DNA from: Pullichristensenella sp002068815
Lineage (GTDB): Bacteria; Bacillota; Clostridia; Christensenellales; Aristaeellaceae
Length of the DNA stretch: 64,000 bases
Assembly: GCA_040772885.1 (NCBI GenBank)
Contig: JAXGXF010000002.1
Span: 186,001-250,000, forward strand
Reading direction: 5' to 3'
In this document: one piece after another, positions 41,153 through 49,810 of the stretch
Layout: each line of letters begins with the position of its first letter
How positions within the stretch are numbered: position 1 is the stretch's first letter
Translations under genes and position numbers: made by a program
Notes under the pieces: generated by a model
Seen by the model: only the letters and a program-made list of their open reading frames with translations
What the model was told of the DNA's origin: nothing
Database searches by the model: none

Positions 41153-42183
41153 TGGGAAGGCCCGCGCAACCGACGTGGCTGAAGCCCGCGCTTGCCCTCG
41201 CGGCAGGCGCGGCGGCCGTCGTGCTTTTTTGGCGCTGCATCGCGCCGGCGCTCCTTCTGGTGCTGGGCGGCGCGGCGCTCGCGTTTTTGCTGGAGCCGCT
41301 CGCCCGGCGCTTCGAGCGTTTCCTGAAGCGGTCGATTTCGGCGGTGCTGAGCCTCCTCGCCGCGGTCGTCGCGCTGGCGCTGATCGTGTACATCCTCGTC
41401 CCGCCGCTGATACGGCAGGCGACCGACCTCGCGCTCGCGCTCCCGGCGTCCCTCGACGAATTGCGCGGGCTCGTCGCGCGACTGAGCGCGTGGACGGAGG
41501 CGAACGGGCTCGGCGCGCTCGCGCTCCCGAAGTTCGACCTGTCGGAACTGAGCGGCAGCCTGATGCGCGTCGCGGCGGGCACCGTAAACCTCGCCGGCAG
41601 CATCGCAAACCTGTTCACCAGGATCACGATGGTCGCGGTGCTCGGCGTGTTCTTCCTGATCGACCGCGAGTGGCTCCTGCTCCGGCTGGAGCTCCTGATC
41701 CCGCCTAAGCACCGCGCGCTCGCCGTCAAGATGGGAAACGCGGTCAAGCGCGAACTGCGGCTGTACCTGCGCGGGCAGGCGACGATCTCGCTCGCGGTCG
41801 GCGCGCTCGCCGCGTTCGGGCTGTGGCTCGCGGGCGTGCGCTCGTCGCTGATCCTCGGGCTCGTCGTCGGCATTTTGAACCTGATCCCGTACTTCGGCCC
41901 GGCGCTGGGCTCGATCCTGGCGGTCGCGGCCGCGCTGACGTCCGGCTGGCAGACGGCGCTGTTTGCCGGGCTCGTGCTGATCGTCGTGCAGCAGCTCGAC
42001 GGCATGATCATCTCGCCGCGCATCATGGGAAACATCACGGGCCTGAGCCCCGCCGCCGTATTGATCGCGGTGTTCGTCGGCGGCTGCTTCAAGGGAATCC
42101 TCGGCATGCTCGTCGCGCTGCCGGTCTTGATGATCTTTCGAACATGCGTTAGAGTTTTTGTTCAACGCACCGAAAACATTTGA
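41152..42183 (+). CDS. AI-2E family transporter (YtvI/PerM-like)
   Basis: A 343-residue protein with 7-8 TM segments. The family pattern is clear: N-terminal TM pair, a soluble loop at about 85-150, and the C-terminal conserved GILNLIPYFGPALGS and VVQQLDGMIISPRIMG. Members include TqsA, PerM and Na+/H+ antiporter-like proteins; the substrate is uncertain. It is coupled by a one-base overlap to the upstream small gene. Confidence 0.92.
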   Translation: MGRPAQPTWLKPALALAAGAAAVVLFWRCIAPALLLVLGGAALAFLLEPLARRFERFLKRSISAVLSLLAAVVALALIVYILVPPLIRQATDLALALPASLDELRGLVARLSAWTEANGLGALALPKFDLSELSGSLMRVAAGTVNLAGSIANLFTRITMVAVLGVFFLIDREWLLLRLELLIPPKHRALAVKMGNAVKRELRLYLRGQATISLAVGALAAFGLWLAGVRSSLILGLVVGILNLIPYFGPALGSILAVAAALTSGWQTALFAGLVLIVVQQLDGMIISPRIMGNITGLSPAAVLIAVFVGGCFKGILGMLVALPVLMIFRTCVRVFVQRTENI

Positions 42184-42208
42184 TCTTTCGACAAAACTGT
42201 GCTATAAT
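42180..42208 (+). promoter_or_regulatory. Promoter of the ireB operon
   Basis: TTGATC (42180-42185), 17 bases, TATAAT (42203-42208), 51 bp before the ireB ATG. Confidence 0.7.
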
Positions 42209-42258
42209 GCTTTATACGCGGTTACTTCCGCAATGCCTTATCGGAAGGGCGGTGCTTT

Positions 42259-42522
42259 ATGAACAACAAAATGGGCGAAACGAGGCATTTCAGCCTCTCC
42301 TCCGAGGCGCCGGAGTCGGCCGCGGACATTATTCACGTCGTCTATCAGGCGCTGAAGGCGAAGGGGCACGACCCGATCATGCAGTTGGTCGGGTACATCA
42401 TCTCCGGCGACCCGACGTACATAACGAGCCACAACAATGCCCGGTCGCTGATTCGGAGGCTGGAGCGGGACGAGATCCTCGAGGAATTCGTGCGCTATTA
42501 TATCACGGAGCACGAGCACTAG
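42259..42522 (+). CDS. ireB: IreB family regulatory phosphoprotein
   Basis: An 87-residue protein of the UPF0297/YrzL group: MNNKMGETRHFSL, VVYQALKAKGHDPIMQLVGY, ISGDPTYITSHNNARSLIR. In Enterococcus IreB is phosphorylated by the kinase IreK and modulates cephalosporin resistance. In most Bacillota it directly precedes ruvX and a DUF1292 gene; here an aldo/keto reductase gene is placed between. Confidence 0.95.
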   Translation: MNNKMGETRHFSLSSEAPESAADIIHVVYQALKAKGHDPIMQLVGYIISGDPTYITSHNNARSLIRRLERDEILEEFVRYYITEHEH

Positions 42523-42528
42523 AAAATT

Positions 42529-43464
42529 ATGCGCGTTTCAAGGCTCGGCGCCTCCGGTCCGACGGTGACGAGGCTGTGCTTCGGCACGTTGACGATGTCG
42601 CCGCTGCAGGCGGACCTGCCCGCGGAAGCCGGCGCGGACCTTCTGGTCTACGCCTACGCGCGGGGCGTCCGCTTTCTGGATACGGCGGACCTATACGGAA
42701 CCTACCCTCACATCCGGCGCGCCCTCAAGGAAGCGCCGGATTATATCGTCAGCACGAAGGCATACTGTTATGACGGGAAAACCGCCTCCGAGGCGCTCGA
42801 GCGCGCGTTCCGGGGGCTCGAGCGCGAGTTTGTCGACATCTTTCTCCTGCACGAGCAGGAGTCGCTGCACACGCTCCGCGGGCACTACGAGGCGCTGGAA
42901 TATCTGTCGAAGCAGAAGTCGCTCGGCAGGGTCGGCGCGGTCGGAATCAGCACGCACTATGTCGGGGCCGTCGACGCCGCCGGGCGCTTCCCGGAGATCG
43001 AGATCGTCCACCCGCTGATCAACGCGCGCGGGCTCGGCATACGGGGCGGGACGCTTTCGGACATGGAGGGCGCGATCGAGCGCGCGCACGGGCGGGGGAC
43101 AGGCATCTTCGCGATGAAGGCGCTCGGCGGCGGCCACCTGATCGGGGACTCCGCGGCGGCGCTAAAGTACATCCTCTCGCTGCCGTGGATCGACGCGGTC
43201 GCGGTCGGCATGCAGTCGTTTGCGGAAATCGACGCGAACGTGCGGGCGTTCGACGGGGATTTCGGCGTCCTCGCGCCGCTTTCGAAGCGGCAGCGGCGCG
43301 TGATGGTGCACGACTGGTGCGAGGGCTGCGGCCGGTGCGCCGAGCGATGCGGACAGGGCGCGATCCGGGTCGAGAACGGCCGCGCGGCGGTCGACATGGA
43401 GAAGTGCGTCCTCTGCGGCTACTGCGCGGGCGCGTGTCCGCAGTTTTCGATAAAGGTGGTGTGA
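42529..43464 (+). CDS. Aldo/keto reductase with C-terminal 2[4Fe-4S] ferredoxin domain
   Basis: A 311-residue protein. The N-terminal 250 residues are an aldo/keto reductase barrel (RLCFGTLTMSPLQ, LDTADLYGTYPHIRRAL, STKAYCYDG, FLLHEQES). The C-terminus has two ferredoxin-type cysteine motifs, CEGCGRCAERCGQG and CVLCGYCAGACP. Such fusions are common in anaerobes and probably pass electrons through the clusters. Substrate unknown. It sits 6 bp after ireB and overlaps or abuts ruvX. Confidence 0.9.
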   Translation: MRVSRLGASGPTVTRLCFGTLTMSPLQADLPAEAGADLLVYAYARGVRFLDTADLYGTYPHIRRALKEAPDYIVSTKAYCYDGKTASEALERAFRGLEREFVDIFLLHEQESLHTLRGHYEALEYLSKQKSLGRVGAVGISTHYVGAVDAAGRFPEIEIVHPLINARGLGIRGGTLSDMEGAIERAHGRGTGIFAMKALGGGHLIGDSAAALKYILSLPWIDAVAVGMQSFAEIDANVRAFDGDFGVLAPLSKRQRRVMVHDWCEGCGRCAERCGQGAIRVENGRAAVDMEKCVLCGYCAGACPQFSIKVV

Positions 43465-43466
43465 CC

Positions 43467-44210
43467 GTGCGCGTATTGTGTCTGGACGTCGGCGAAAAGC
43501 GCATCGGCGTCGCGGTGTCCGATCCGCTGTCGATCACCGCGCAGGGCGTGGAGACGATCTTCACGAAGGGCCCGGAGAGGGACGCGCTGCGCGTCAAGCA
43601 GCTCTGCGGCGAGTACCTGACCGACCGCGTGCTCGTCGGGCTCCCGCGCTCGATGGACGGCACCGAGGGCTTCCAGGCCGGGCGCGTGCGCGACTTCGCC
43701 GGGAGGCTTTCGCTGTTTAACCTGAACGTGCGCTTTCAGGACGAGCGGCTTACGACCCGGAGCGCGACGCGGGCGCTTATCGAGGGGAACATGCGCCGCG
43801 AAAAGCGCAAGGAGGTCGTGGACATGCTCGCCGCGACATTGATTCTCCAGACGTTTCTCGACGCGGGCGGCTGGCCCGAGGAACAATACGAACAACCCAG
43901 AAAGAAGGTCTTCAAGATGAGCGACGGCAAGGAATTCAACATGGAGCAGGACGACATCGTGGAACTGATCGACGAAAACGGCAAGGAAGTCAGCTTCGAG
44001 CATCTGATGACGCTCGAGCACAACGGCAAGACCTACGTCTGCCTCGCGCCGGTCGAGCCGGACGACGAGATCGGCGACGACGAGCTCGTGATCCTGCGCA
44101 TCGACACCGACGAGAGCGGCAACGACGCGTACGTGACCATCGACGACGACGAAGAGCTGGACGACGTGTTCGAAAAATACCTCGAGATCGCCGAGGCGGA
44201 CGAGGAATAG
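43467..44210 (+). CDS. RuvX/YqgF fused to a DUF1292 domain
   Basis: A 247-residue chain. Residues 1-135 are RuvX (Holliday-junction resolvase-like / pre-16S rRNA nuclease: RVLCLDVGEKRIGVAVSDP, VGLPRSMDGTEG, DERLTTRSATRAL, VVDMLAATLILQTFLD). Residues 151-247 are DUF1292 (DDIVELIDENGKEVSFEHL, very acidic end). No stop lies between. An internal ATG at 43917 (residue 151) has AGAAGG about eight bases upstream, so a free DUF1292 protein may also be made. The RuvX start is taken as GTG 43467; a GTG at 43461 overlapping the previous stop is also possible. Confidence 0.85.
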   Translation: MRVLCLDVGEKRIGVAVSDPLSITAQGVETIFTKGPERDALRVKQLCGEYLTDRVLVGLPRSMDGTEGFQAGRVRDFAGRLSLFNLNVRFQDERLTTRSATRALIEGNMRREKRKEVVDMLAATLILQTFLDAGGWPEEQYEQPRKKVFKMSDGKEFNMEQDDIVELIDENGKEVSFEHLMTLEHNGKTYVCLAPVEPDDEIGDDELVILRIDTDESGNDAYVTIDDDEELDDVFEKYLEIAEADEE

Positions 44211-44216
44211 TCCGGG

Positions 44217-45050
44217 ATGGATACAAAAGAGCTGACGCTTCAGGACATACAGCGCCGGGAGTTTGATATGCTGTGCGCGTTTGACGACTACTGCCGCGCG
44301 CACGCCCTGACCTACTGCCTGTGCGGCGGCACGCTGCTCGGGGCGATCCGGCACAAGGGCTTCATCCCGTGGGACGACGACATCGACCTGATGATGCCCC
44401 GCGAGGACTACGAGCGGCTGCGCTCGCTCGCGCGGGAGGCGGCGGTGTCGAAGACGCTCGGCGTCGTCTACCCCGGAGACGCCCATTTTCCCTACGCGTT
44501 CATGAAGGTCATGGACGCGCAGACGATCGTCTACGAGCGAAACATCACCGACGACCGGCAGCGGGAGGGCCTCGCGCTCGACATCTTCCCGCTCGACAAG
44601 ATGTACGCGGGCGCGCTCCGGAACCGGCTTTTGCTCGCGCGCGTAAAACTGCTGATCCAGATCGCGAAGACCGGCGCGAGGATGATCCGCCCGGAGCGCG
44701 ACTCGATCAAGAAGCGGCTGCGAAACATGGTGATGCTGCTTCTGAAGCCGGTCGCCGCTTGCTGGCGCTACGAGAAGGTGCTCGCGCACGTCGACCGCAT
44801 CGCCGCCGGACGGCGCAGGCTCAAGCACTACATCGTCGGAAACGTCGCGTGGCCGAACCAGTGGAAGGACATGTTCCCCGCGGACGTGTTTTCCTCGTAT
44901 GTGCCGGTCGAGTTCTGCGGGCGCGAGTTCCCGGCCCCGGTCGGGCACGACGCGTACCTCACGCAGCTCTACAGGGACTACATGACGATCCCCAAGGAGG
45001 CCGACCGCGCCGCGCACAGCTTCCGCGCGTACTGGAGGGCGGAGGCATGA
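44217..45050 (+). CDS. LicD-family phosphotransferase
   Basis: A 277-residue LicD/nucleotidyltransferase-fold protein with the diagnostic GGTLLGAIRHKGFIPWDDDI, followed by DLMMPREDYERL. LicD proteins attach phosphocholine or similar phospho-groups to teichoic acids or capsular polymers. The stop overlaps the start of the cytidylyltransferase gene (ATGA), so the two probably work in one surface-decoration step. Confidence 0.92.
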   Translation: MDTKELTLQDIQRREFDMLCAFDDYCRAHALTYCLCGGTLLGAIRHKGFIPWDDDIDLMMPREDYERLRSLAREAAVSKTLGVVYPGDAHFPYAFMKVMDAQTIVYERNITDDRQREGLALDIFPLDKMYAGALRNRLLLARVKLLIQIAKTGARMIRPERDSIKKRLRNMVMLLLKPVAACWRYEKVLAHVDRIAAGRRRLKHYIVGNVAWPNQWKDMFPADVFSSYVPVEFCGREFPAPVGHDAYLTQLYRDYMTIPKEADRAAHSFRAYWRAEA

Positions 45051-45697
45051 ACGCCGCGCTGATCCTCTCCGGCGGCGTCGGAAACCGCTTCGGCGGCGGC
45101 GTGCCCAAGCAGTACCTCGAGGTCGCCGGGCGCATGATCGTCGAGTACGTGATCGAGGCCGCCGCCAAAGCGAGGTCCGTCGACAAAGTCGTCGTCGCGG
45201 CCTCGCCGCCGTACGAGTTCCTGCTTTCGCTCAAGGACAAATACGGCTTCGAGTTGACGCCCTCCGGCAAGGAGCGCAACGACACGATACGCCTCGGGCT
45301 CGACTACATCAAGCGGAATTACGCCTGCGAGAACATCGCGGTCATCGACTCCGCCAGGCCGCTGACGACGTCCGAGCTGATCGACCATCTGATGGAGAAG
45401 CTCGGCGAGTACGAGGCGTCGATCCAGGCGCGGCGCATCTCGGACAGCCTCGCTCGCTACGGCCAGCAGGACGTGAACCGCGCCGAGTACTACATCGTGC
45501 AGACGCCGGAGTGCTTCCGGTTCGACCTGTTCGACCGGCATTTCGAAGTCGACGCGAAGGCGACGTGCCTTTTGAACCACCTGCCGCCCGACGCGAACAG
45601 CTACCTGTACTTCGACTTCATCGACAATCTGAAGATGACCTACCCCTCCGACCTCGACTTTCTCGAGTACATGCTGAACAAGCGGCGGAAGGGATGA
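45047..45697 (+). CDS. IspD/TarI-family cytidylyltransferase
   Basis: A 216-residue CTP-dependent nucleotidyltransferase with N-terminal ALILSGGVGNRFGGGVPKQY, SGKERNDTIRLGLDYI, and IDSARPLTTSE where IspD has HDAARP. Both IspD (isoprenoid MEP pathway) and TarI (ribitol-5-phosphate cytidylyltransferase, wall teichoic acid) share these motifs. Coupling to licD favours the polymer role (inference); a symbol is therefore not given. Confidence 0.85.
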   Translation: MNAALILSGGVGNRFGGGVPKQYLEVAGRMIVEYVIEAAAKARSVDKVVVAASPPYEFLLSLKDKYGFELTPSGKERNDTIRLGLDYIKRNYACENIAVIDSARPLTTSELIDHLMEKLGEYEASIQARRISDSLARYGQQDVNRAEYYIVQTPECFRFDLFDRHFEVDAKATCLLNHLPPDANSYLYFDFIDNLKMTYPSDLDFLEYMLNKRRKG

Positions 45698-45754
45698 ACC
45701 GAGGGCCGGTCCGCAGCCGCGGGCCGGCTCCGTTCTCGCAAGGGAGGAACGCCT

Positions 45755-46303
45755 ATGGCCATTCGCCTCTCGGACGCGCTCGACGCGCTGTCGAACGGCG
45801 GCTATGTGGACAGGGAGACCGGCGAATACATCCGCCCGCGCTGGTTCGCCCGACAGTGCCCGGAAAACGACAACGGATATGGCGACGAGGACTACCTCCG
45901 CTTCCGGGAAAATCCCGGGCGCTTCGAGCCCATGCCCATCCTCAACGGCTGCGCGCCGGAGGCGGAGCACGCGCTCAGCCACGGCATCGCGCGCGAGGAA
46001 TTGGAGGCGTTCGGCATGGGCGCGGAGGTCGGTTGGGAGCCGTTCTTCCCCCCGTCGGAGGAGCCGCGCGGCTTTTCCGAGGCCGAGCGCGCAATCTCTC
46101 GCTACATCAGGGACAGGCTGTACCGATTGGGCCTTCTGCGCACATTCGAGTCGGTGCAAGGCAGCAAATACACCGCCGCCGTCATCGAATGGTTCGAGGC
46201 CCGAGGGTATCGCATCGAGGACGACATCGGTTTCTGCCGGCGCCAGATCGACGGGGACGATCTCGAACTTCTGCGCGAAATCGTCTTTCCGGAGGAAGTC
46301 TAG
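45755..46303 (+). CDS. Unrecognised protein
   Basis: A 182-residue acidic protein (start MAIRLSDALDALSNGGYVDR) with no signal peptide or TM. A Cys/Asn-rich early region (ARQCPENDNGYGDEDYLRF) and a helical C-terminus with ERAISRYIRDRLYRLGLLR are visible. AGGGAGG seven bases before the ATG and a strong terminator after the stop show it is a real gene. I do not recognise the family. Confidence 0.75.
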   Translation: MAIRLSDALDALSNGGYVDRETGEYIRPRWFARQCPENDNGYGDEDYLRFRENPGRFEPMPILNGCAPEAEHALSHGIAREELEAFGMGAEVGWEPFFPPSEEPRGFSEAERAISRYIRDRLYRLGLLRTFESVQGSKYTAAVIEWFEARGYRIEDDIGFCRRQIDGDDLELLREIVFPEEV

Positions 46304-46324
46304 CCGTCAGCGCCGGAAGAATTG

Positions 46325-46352
46325 AGCCGGGGCGCGAGCCCCGGCTTTTTTT
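46325..46352 (+). terminator. Terminator after the unrecognised gene
   Basis: AGCCGGGG and CCCCGGCT pair around six bases and are followed by TTTTTT. It ends at the stop of the convergent GNAT gene. Confidence 0.9.
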
Positions 46353-46773
46353 ACATGTCCGCGATGAACTTATTCCGGTACGTGAGATCCGGCCGCTGCG
46401 CAAACCCCCGCCTCTCCCAGAACGCGTTCCCGCCCGCATTTTTCCCGAACACGACGAGCGCGACCTTGCGGATGCCCTCCTTCTTGAGCGCCGCGATCGC
46501 CGCGTCGAGCAGCGCGCTCCCGACGCCCCGCCCCCGCAAATCCTCCCTGACCGCGGTGTGGTAGATGAACCCCCGGCGCCCGTCGTGGCCGGAGAGGATC
46601 GCGCCGACGATGTCCCCGTCCTCCGCGACGAAGCACGACGTCGGGTTGCGCCTGAGGTACTTCGCGATGCCGTCGGGCGAGTCGTCGAAGTCGTTGAGCC
46701 CCATGCCGGGCGTCGCCTTCCACAGCGCGAGCACGCCCTCGTAGTCCGCGATCTCCATGTTCCGAATATTCAT
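46351..46773 (-). CDS. GNAT-family acetyltransferase
   Basis: A 140-residue GCN5-type acetyltransferase with the acetyl-CoA loop VREDLRGRGVGSALLDAA (R-G-x-G-x-G/S) and the C-terminal FGKNAGGNAFWERRGF motif. Substrate unknown. It begins 3 bp after the rqcH stop, so it is part of that operon. Confidence 0.9.
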   Translation of the reverse strand: MNIRNMEIADYEGVLALWKATPGMGLNDFDDSPDGIAKYLRRNPTSCFVAEDGDIVGAILSGHDGRRGFIYHTAVREDLRGRGVGSALLDAAIAALKKEGIRKVALVVFGKNAGGNAFWERRGFAQRPDLTYRNKFIADM

Positions 46774-46776
46774 TGC

Positions 46777-48486
46777 CTACCCCTCCCACGGCGCGACGAG
46801 CACCGTCCTCTGGTTCGTATAGACGACGAAGCCCGGCTTCGCGCCCGACGGCTTTTTCACGTATTTCCGCCGCGTGATGTCGACCGGCACCTTGCCCGCG
46901 GACGCCCCGGACGAGTATTTCGCCGCGAGCCGCGCGGCCATGAGCAGCGCGTCGTCGCCCGCGCTCGGGCTCGCGACGATCACATGCGAGCCGGGCATGT
47001 CCTTCGCGTGCAGCCACCAGTCCTCCGGCTCCGCGGTAAACGTCAGCTTGTCGTTCTGCAAATTGTTCTTGCCGACGAGTATCGCAATCCCGCCGGGTCC
47101 GTCGAACCGGAGAGGCTTCGACGGCTCGAGCTTCTTCATCTGCCGCCGGTTGTGGCTCGCGCGCAGGTAGCCGAACCTCTCGAGCTCCTCGCGAATCTCC
47201 GAGAGCTCCGCCTCCTCCTCGCACGCCTCGAGGCTCACGAGCAGCCCCTCGAGGTAAGAAAGCTCCTCCCCGGTCTTCTCGATCTGCTCCGCGGCGAGGA
47301 GCTTTGCCGAGCGCGCCTTCTGGTAGAGCTTGAAGTACCGCTGCGCGTTCTGCCCGGGCGACAGCTTCTCGTCGAGCGGTATCGGAAGCTCCGGCATGCC
47401 CTCCTCGTAGTAGTTCGGAATCGAGACCTCGCGCATGCCCTTCTTCGCGAGGTGCAGGCTCGCGGTCAGGAGCTCGCCCTTGATCCGGAATTCCTCCATC
47501 CGCTCGCTGCCGAGCAGCGCCTCCCTCTGCAGCTGCAGCTTCTTCCCGCACCGCTCGATGTTGTTCTTGAGCGCGCGGTGGATCGCCGCGGACTTCTGCT
47601 TCATGCGCTCGGCGCCGTCGCGCGCGCGGTAGAACGCGTCCATCGCCTCCGAGAGCGTGTCGAATTTCTCCGCCCGCAGGTGCGCGCGGCTCTCGTAGCG
47701 GAACGCGACGACGTCGATCGGCTCCCCGTCCTCCCCGCAGAGCACCGCGGGCTCCGGAGACTGCATCGCCTCGCGGATTGCGCGCGCGACGCGAACGGCG
47801 GCGGCGGCCATGTCGATTTCCGTCGTGTGCGCGTCCTCGTCGCCCGCGGCGCGGAACGCGAGCTCGCGCGCCGTCTGCACCGACAGTCCGCTGATTGCCC
47901 CGGCAATCGCCTTATGGAGCGCGCCGCTTCCCGCCGCGACCGCGCGCGCGATCTCCTCCTCCGGCGCGTCGAACTTGACCTTTCCGTGCCCCGGCGGCCG
48001 CTCGTAGCGAAGCCCCGGCAGCACCTCGCGCACCGAGGACATCTGCTCGGTCACGCGCCTGGCGCTGTCGAGTATCCGCCCGTCGGCGCCGACGAAGATC
48101 AGGTTCGAGTGCCTGCCCATGAACTCGCAGATCAGCGTCTTTTCCGCGCGCTCGCCCAATTCGTCCACGTGCTCGAACGCGATCTCCAAGATGCGGTCCC
48201 CGTCCGCCTGCCGGAATCCCACGATCCGCCCGCCGACGACGTGCTTGCGCAACAGCATGCACAGCATCGGGGGTTCCAGCGGGTTTATCTTCTTCACGGC
48301 CGCGATGTGTGCGCGCGCGCAGCCTGCGCTCGCGGAGAGCAGCAGAAGCTGGTTTTTCCCGCGGCTGCGCACCAAAATGTTCAGTTCGTCGCGCTCCGGC
48401 TGCATGACTTTATCCACTCGCCCGCCCGCGAGCTGGTCGTTCAATTCCCGAACGACGAAGGAAAGCGTGAGTCCGTCCATCGGCAT
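46777..48486 (-). CDS. rqcH: RqcH / NFACT family ribosome quality-control protein
   Basis: RqcH binds stalled 60S-like 50S subunits and directs C-terminal alanine tailing of nascent chains; older annotations call it fibronectin-binding protein. The 569-residue protein has NFACT-N (MDGLTLSFVVRELNDQLAGG), the helix-hairpin-helix and coiled-coil middle, and NFACT-R with DWWLHAKDMPGSHVIV. GGGAGG lies eight bases before the ATG. The divergent gap to gerMN holds both promoters. Confidence 0.94.
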   Translation of the reverse strand: MPMDGLTLSFVVRELNDQLAGGRVDKVMQPERDELNILVRSRGKNQLLLLSASAGCARAHIAAVKKINPLEPPMLCMLLRKHVVGGRIVGFRQADGDRILEIAFEHVDELGERAEKTLICEFMGRHSNLIFVGADGRILDSARRVTEQMSSVREVLPGLRYERPPGHGKVKFDAPEEEIARAVAAGSGALHKAIAGAISGLSVQTARELAFRAAGDEDAHTTEIDMAAAAVRVARAIREAMQSPEPAVLCGEDGEPIDVVAFRYESRAHLRAEKFDTLSEAMDAFYRARDGAERMKQKSAAIHRALKNNIERCGKKLQLQREALLGSERMEEFRIKGELLTASLHLAKKGMREVSIPNYYEEGMPELPIPLDEKLSPGQNAQRYFKLYQKARSAKLLAAEQIEKTGEELSYLEGLLVSLEACEEEAELSEIREELERFGYLRASHNRRQMKKLEPSKPLRFDGPGGIAILVGKNNLQNDKLTFTAEPEDWWLHAKDMPGSHVIVASPSAGDDALLMAARLAAKYSSGASAGKVPVDITRRKYVKKPSGAKPGFVVYTNQRTVLVAPWEG

Positions 48487-48554
48487 GCCCGTATCCTCCC
48501 GAGGCCCTCCGCATGGGAGCTTGGCCGGATACCATTATATCGGAAACGAGGCGA

Positions 48555-48583
48555 TTGCGCAACCGCGCCGTTTGTGATAAAAT
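48555..48583 (+). promoter_or_regulatory. Promoter of the gerMN-rph operon
   Basis: TTGCGC (48555-48560), 17 bases, TAAAAT (48578-48583), 69 bp before the ATG. Confidence 0.6.
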
Positions 48584-48652
48584 ACCGAGGAATAGCCCCC
48601 CCTCAGCCCGAATACATTGGATTGACAAGGACTTGCGTGAGGAGGGTGCTCT

Positions 48653-49798
48653 ATGAAATTCACCGGAAACCAGCGAAAGCTATACCTGCTGGCGCTGACG
48701 CTGCTGGTGGTGGCGATCGCGCTGGCATGTACATGGACACTGTGGGAGGCGCCGTCGAGCGAAACCTCCCAGCCCGGCGGGACGCCCACGATAGCGCCCT
48801 CGGAAGCGCCGGGGACGACGGTCGAGCCGGGGCTGACGTTCTCGCCGGATACATCCCCCGAGCCGAATGCCTCGACCGGGGCGGCGGCCGGCGAAACGAA
48901 GCCCGCGGGCACGGTCAACACCGTCGTCTACTATCAGGACAACTACGGCTACCTCGTTCCGGTCATGCTAAAGGTGCCGGCGGAGCAGGGGATCGCGAAG
49001 GCGACGCTCTCGATGATGGTCAAGAGCACCGCAAACGACATGCAGGCCGCGAGGCTCGGGCTTCGCACCGTGCTCCCGGAAAACGTGTCGATCGACCTCG
49101 ACATCACAAACGGCCTCGCGCGCATCGACCTCGGCAAGGAAGTGCTGTCGCTCGCGGACGCTGCGGCCGAGAGCAACATGGTGACCGCGGTCGTGCAGAC
49201 CTTGACCGAGTTCCCGACCGTCGAGCGCGTCGAGTTCCTGATCGGCGGACAGGAGATGAAGGCGCTCAAGCACGGCACCGACGTCTCGAAGCAGTTCACC
49301 CGCGAAGACATCAACCCCGAGCTCGCCTCCTCGACGCTGTCCGTGGAGGACGCGAAGCCGGTGACGCTCTATTTCCCCGGCGACTCCGGCTCGGTGCTCG
49401 TGCCGGTCACGCGCATGGTGTACTCGAACCCCGACATCAACACCGCGGTCCTTGAGCTCACGAAGGGCCCGAGCGCGTCGAGCCCCCTCGAGGAAGTGCT
49501 GCCGGCCGGCTGCGGGCTGATCGACGTGACGGTCGTCGACGGCGTTGCGAAGCTGAACTTCACGAACGAGTTCATCAAGCTCGCGGAGAACTCCGACGGT
49601 GGAAGGCTCGCCTTGAAGGCGCTGGTCTTGACCTGCACGCAGTTCGAGGGCGTCGAGAAGGTGGACATTTTGATCGACGGCGAGCCGTACGACCCCGGCC
49701 AGGACACGCTCGCGGTGCCCGCCTGTGCGAACGTCGCCGAGGAAATCATCTACGACCACATACAGGCGCAGTCCGCGATGATCTTCAACTTCGAATAA
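48653..49798 (+). CDS. GerMN-domain exported protein
   Basis: A 381-residue protein. The N-terminal hydrophobic segment (YLLALTLLVVAIALACTW) is a signal peptide or anchor with a poor lipobox (ALAC). It is followed by a Pro/Thr/Ser linker to about residue 85 and two GerMN domains at about 90-230 and 240-370 (LVPVMLKVPAEQG and VLVPVTRMVYSN beginnings). GerM of Bacillus is a sporulation/germination lipoprotein, and related proteins occur in non-sporulating Clostridia. GGAGGG precedes the ATG. Same operon as the RNase PH fusion. Confidence 0.88.
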   Translation: MKFTGNQRKLYLLALTLLVVAIALACTWTLWEAPSSETSQPGGTPTIAPSEAPGTTVEPGLTFSPDTSPEPNASTGAAAGETKPAGTVNTVVYYQDNYGYLVPVMLKVPAEQGIAKATLSMMVKSTANDMQAARLGLRTVLPENVSIDLDITNGLARIDLGKEVLSLADAAAESNMVTAVVQTLTEFPTVERVEFLIGGQEMKALKHGTDVSKQFTREDINPELASSTLSVEDAKPVTLYFPGDSGSVLVPVTRMVYSNPDINTAVLELTKGPSASSPLEEVLPAGCGLIDVTVVDGVAKLNFTNEFIKLAENSDGGRLALKALVLTCTQFEGVEKVDILIDGEPYDPGQDTLAVPACANVAEEIIYDHIQAQSAMIFNFE

Positions 49799-49810
49799 CA
49801 CGGAGGTCCC

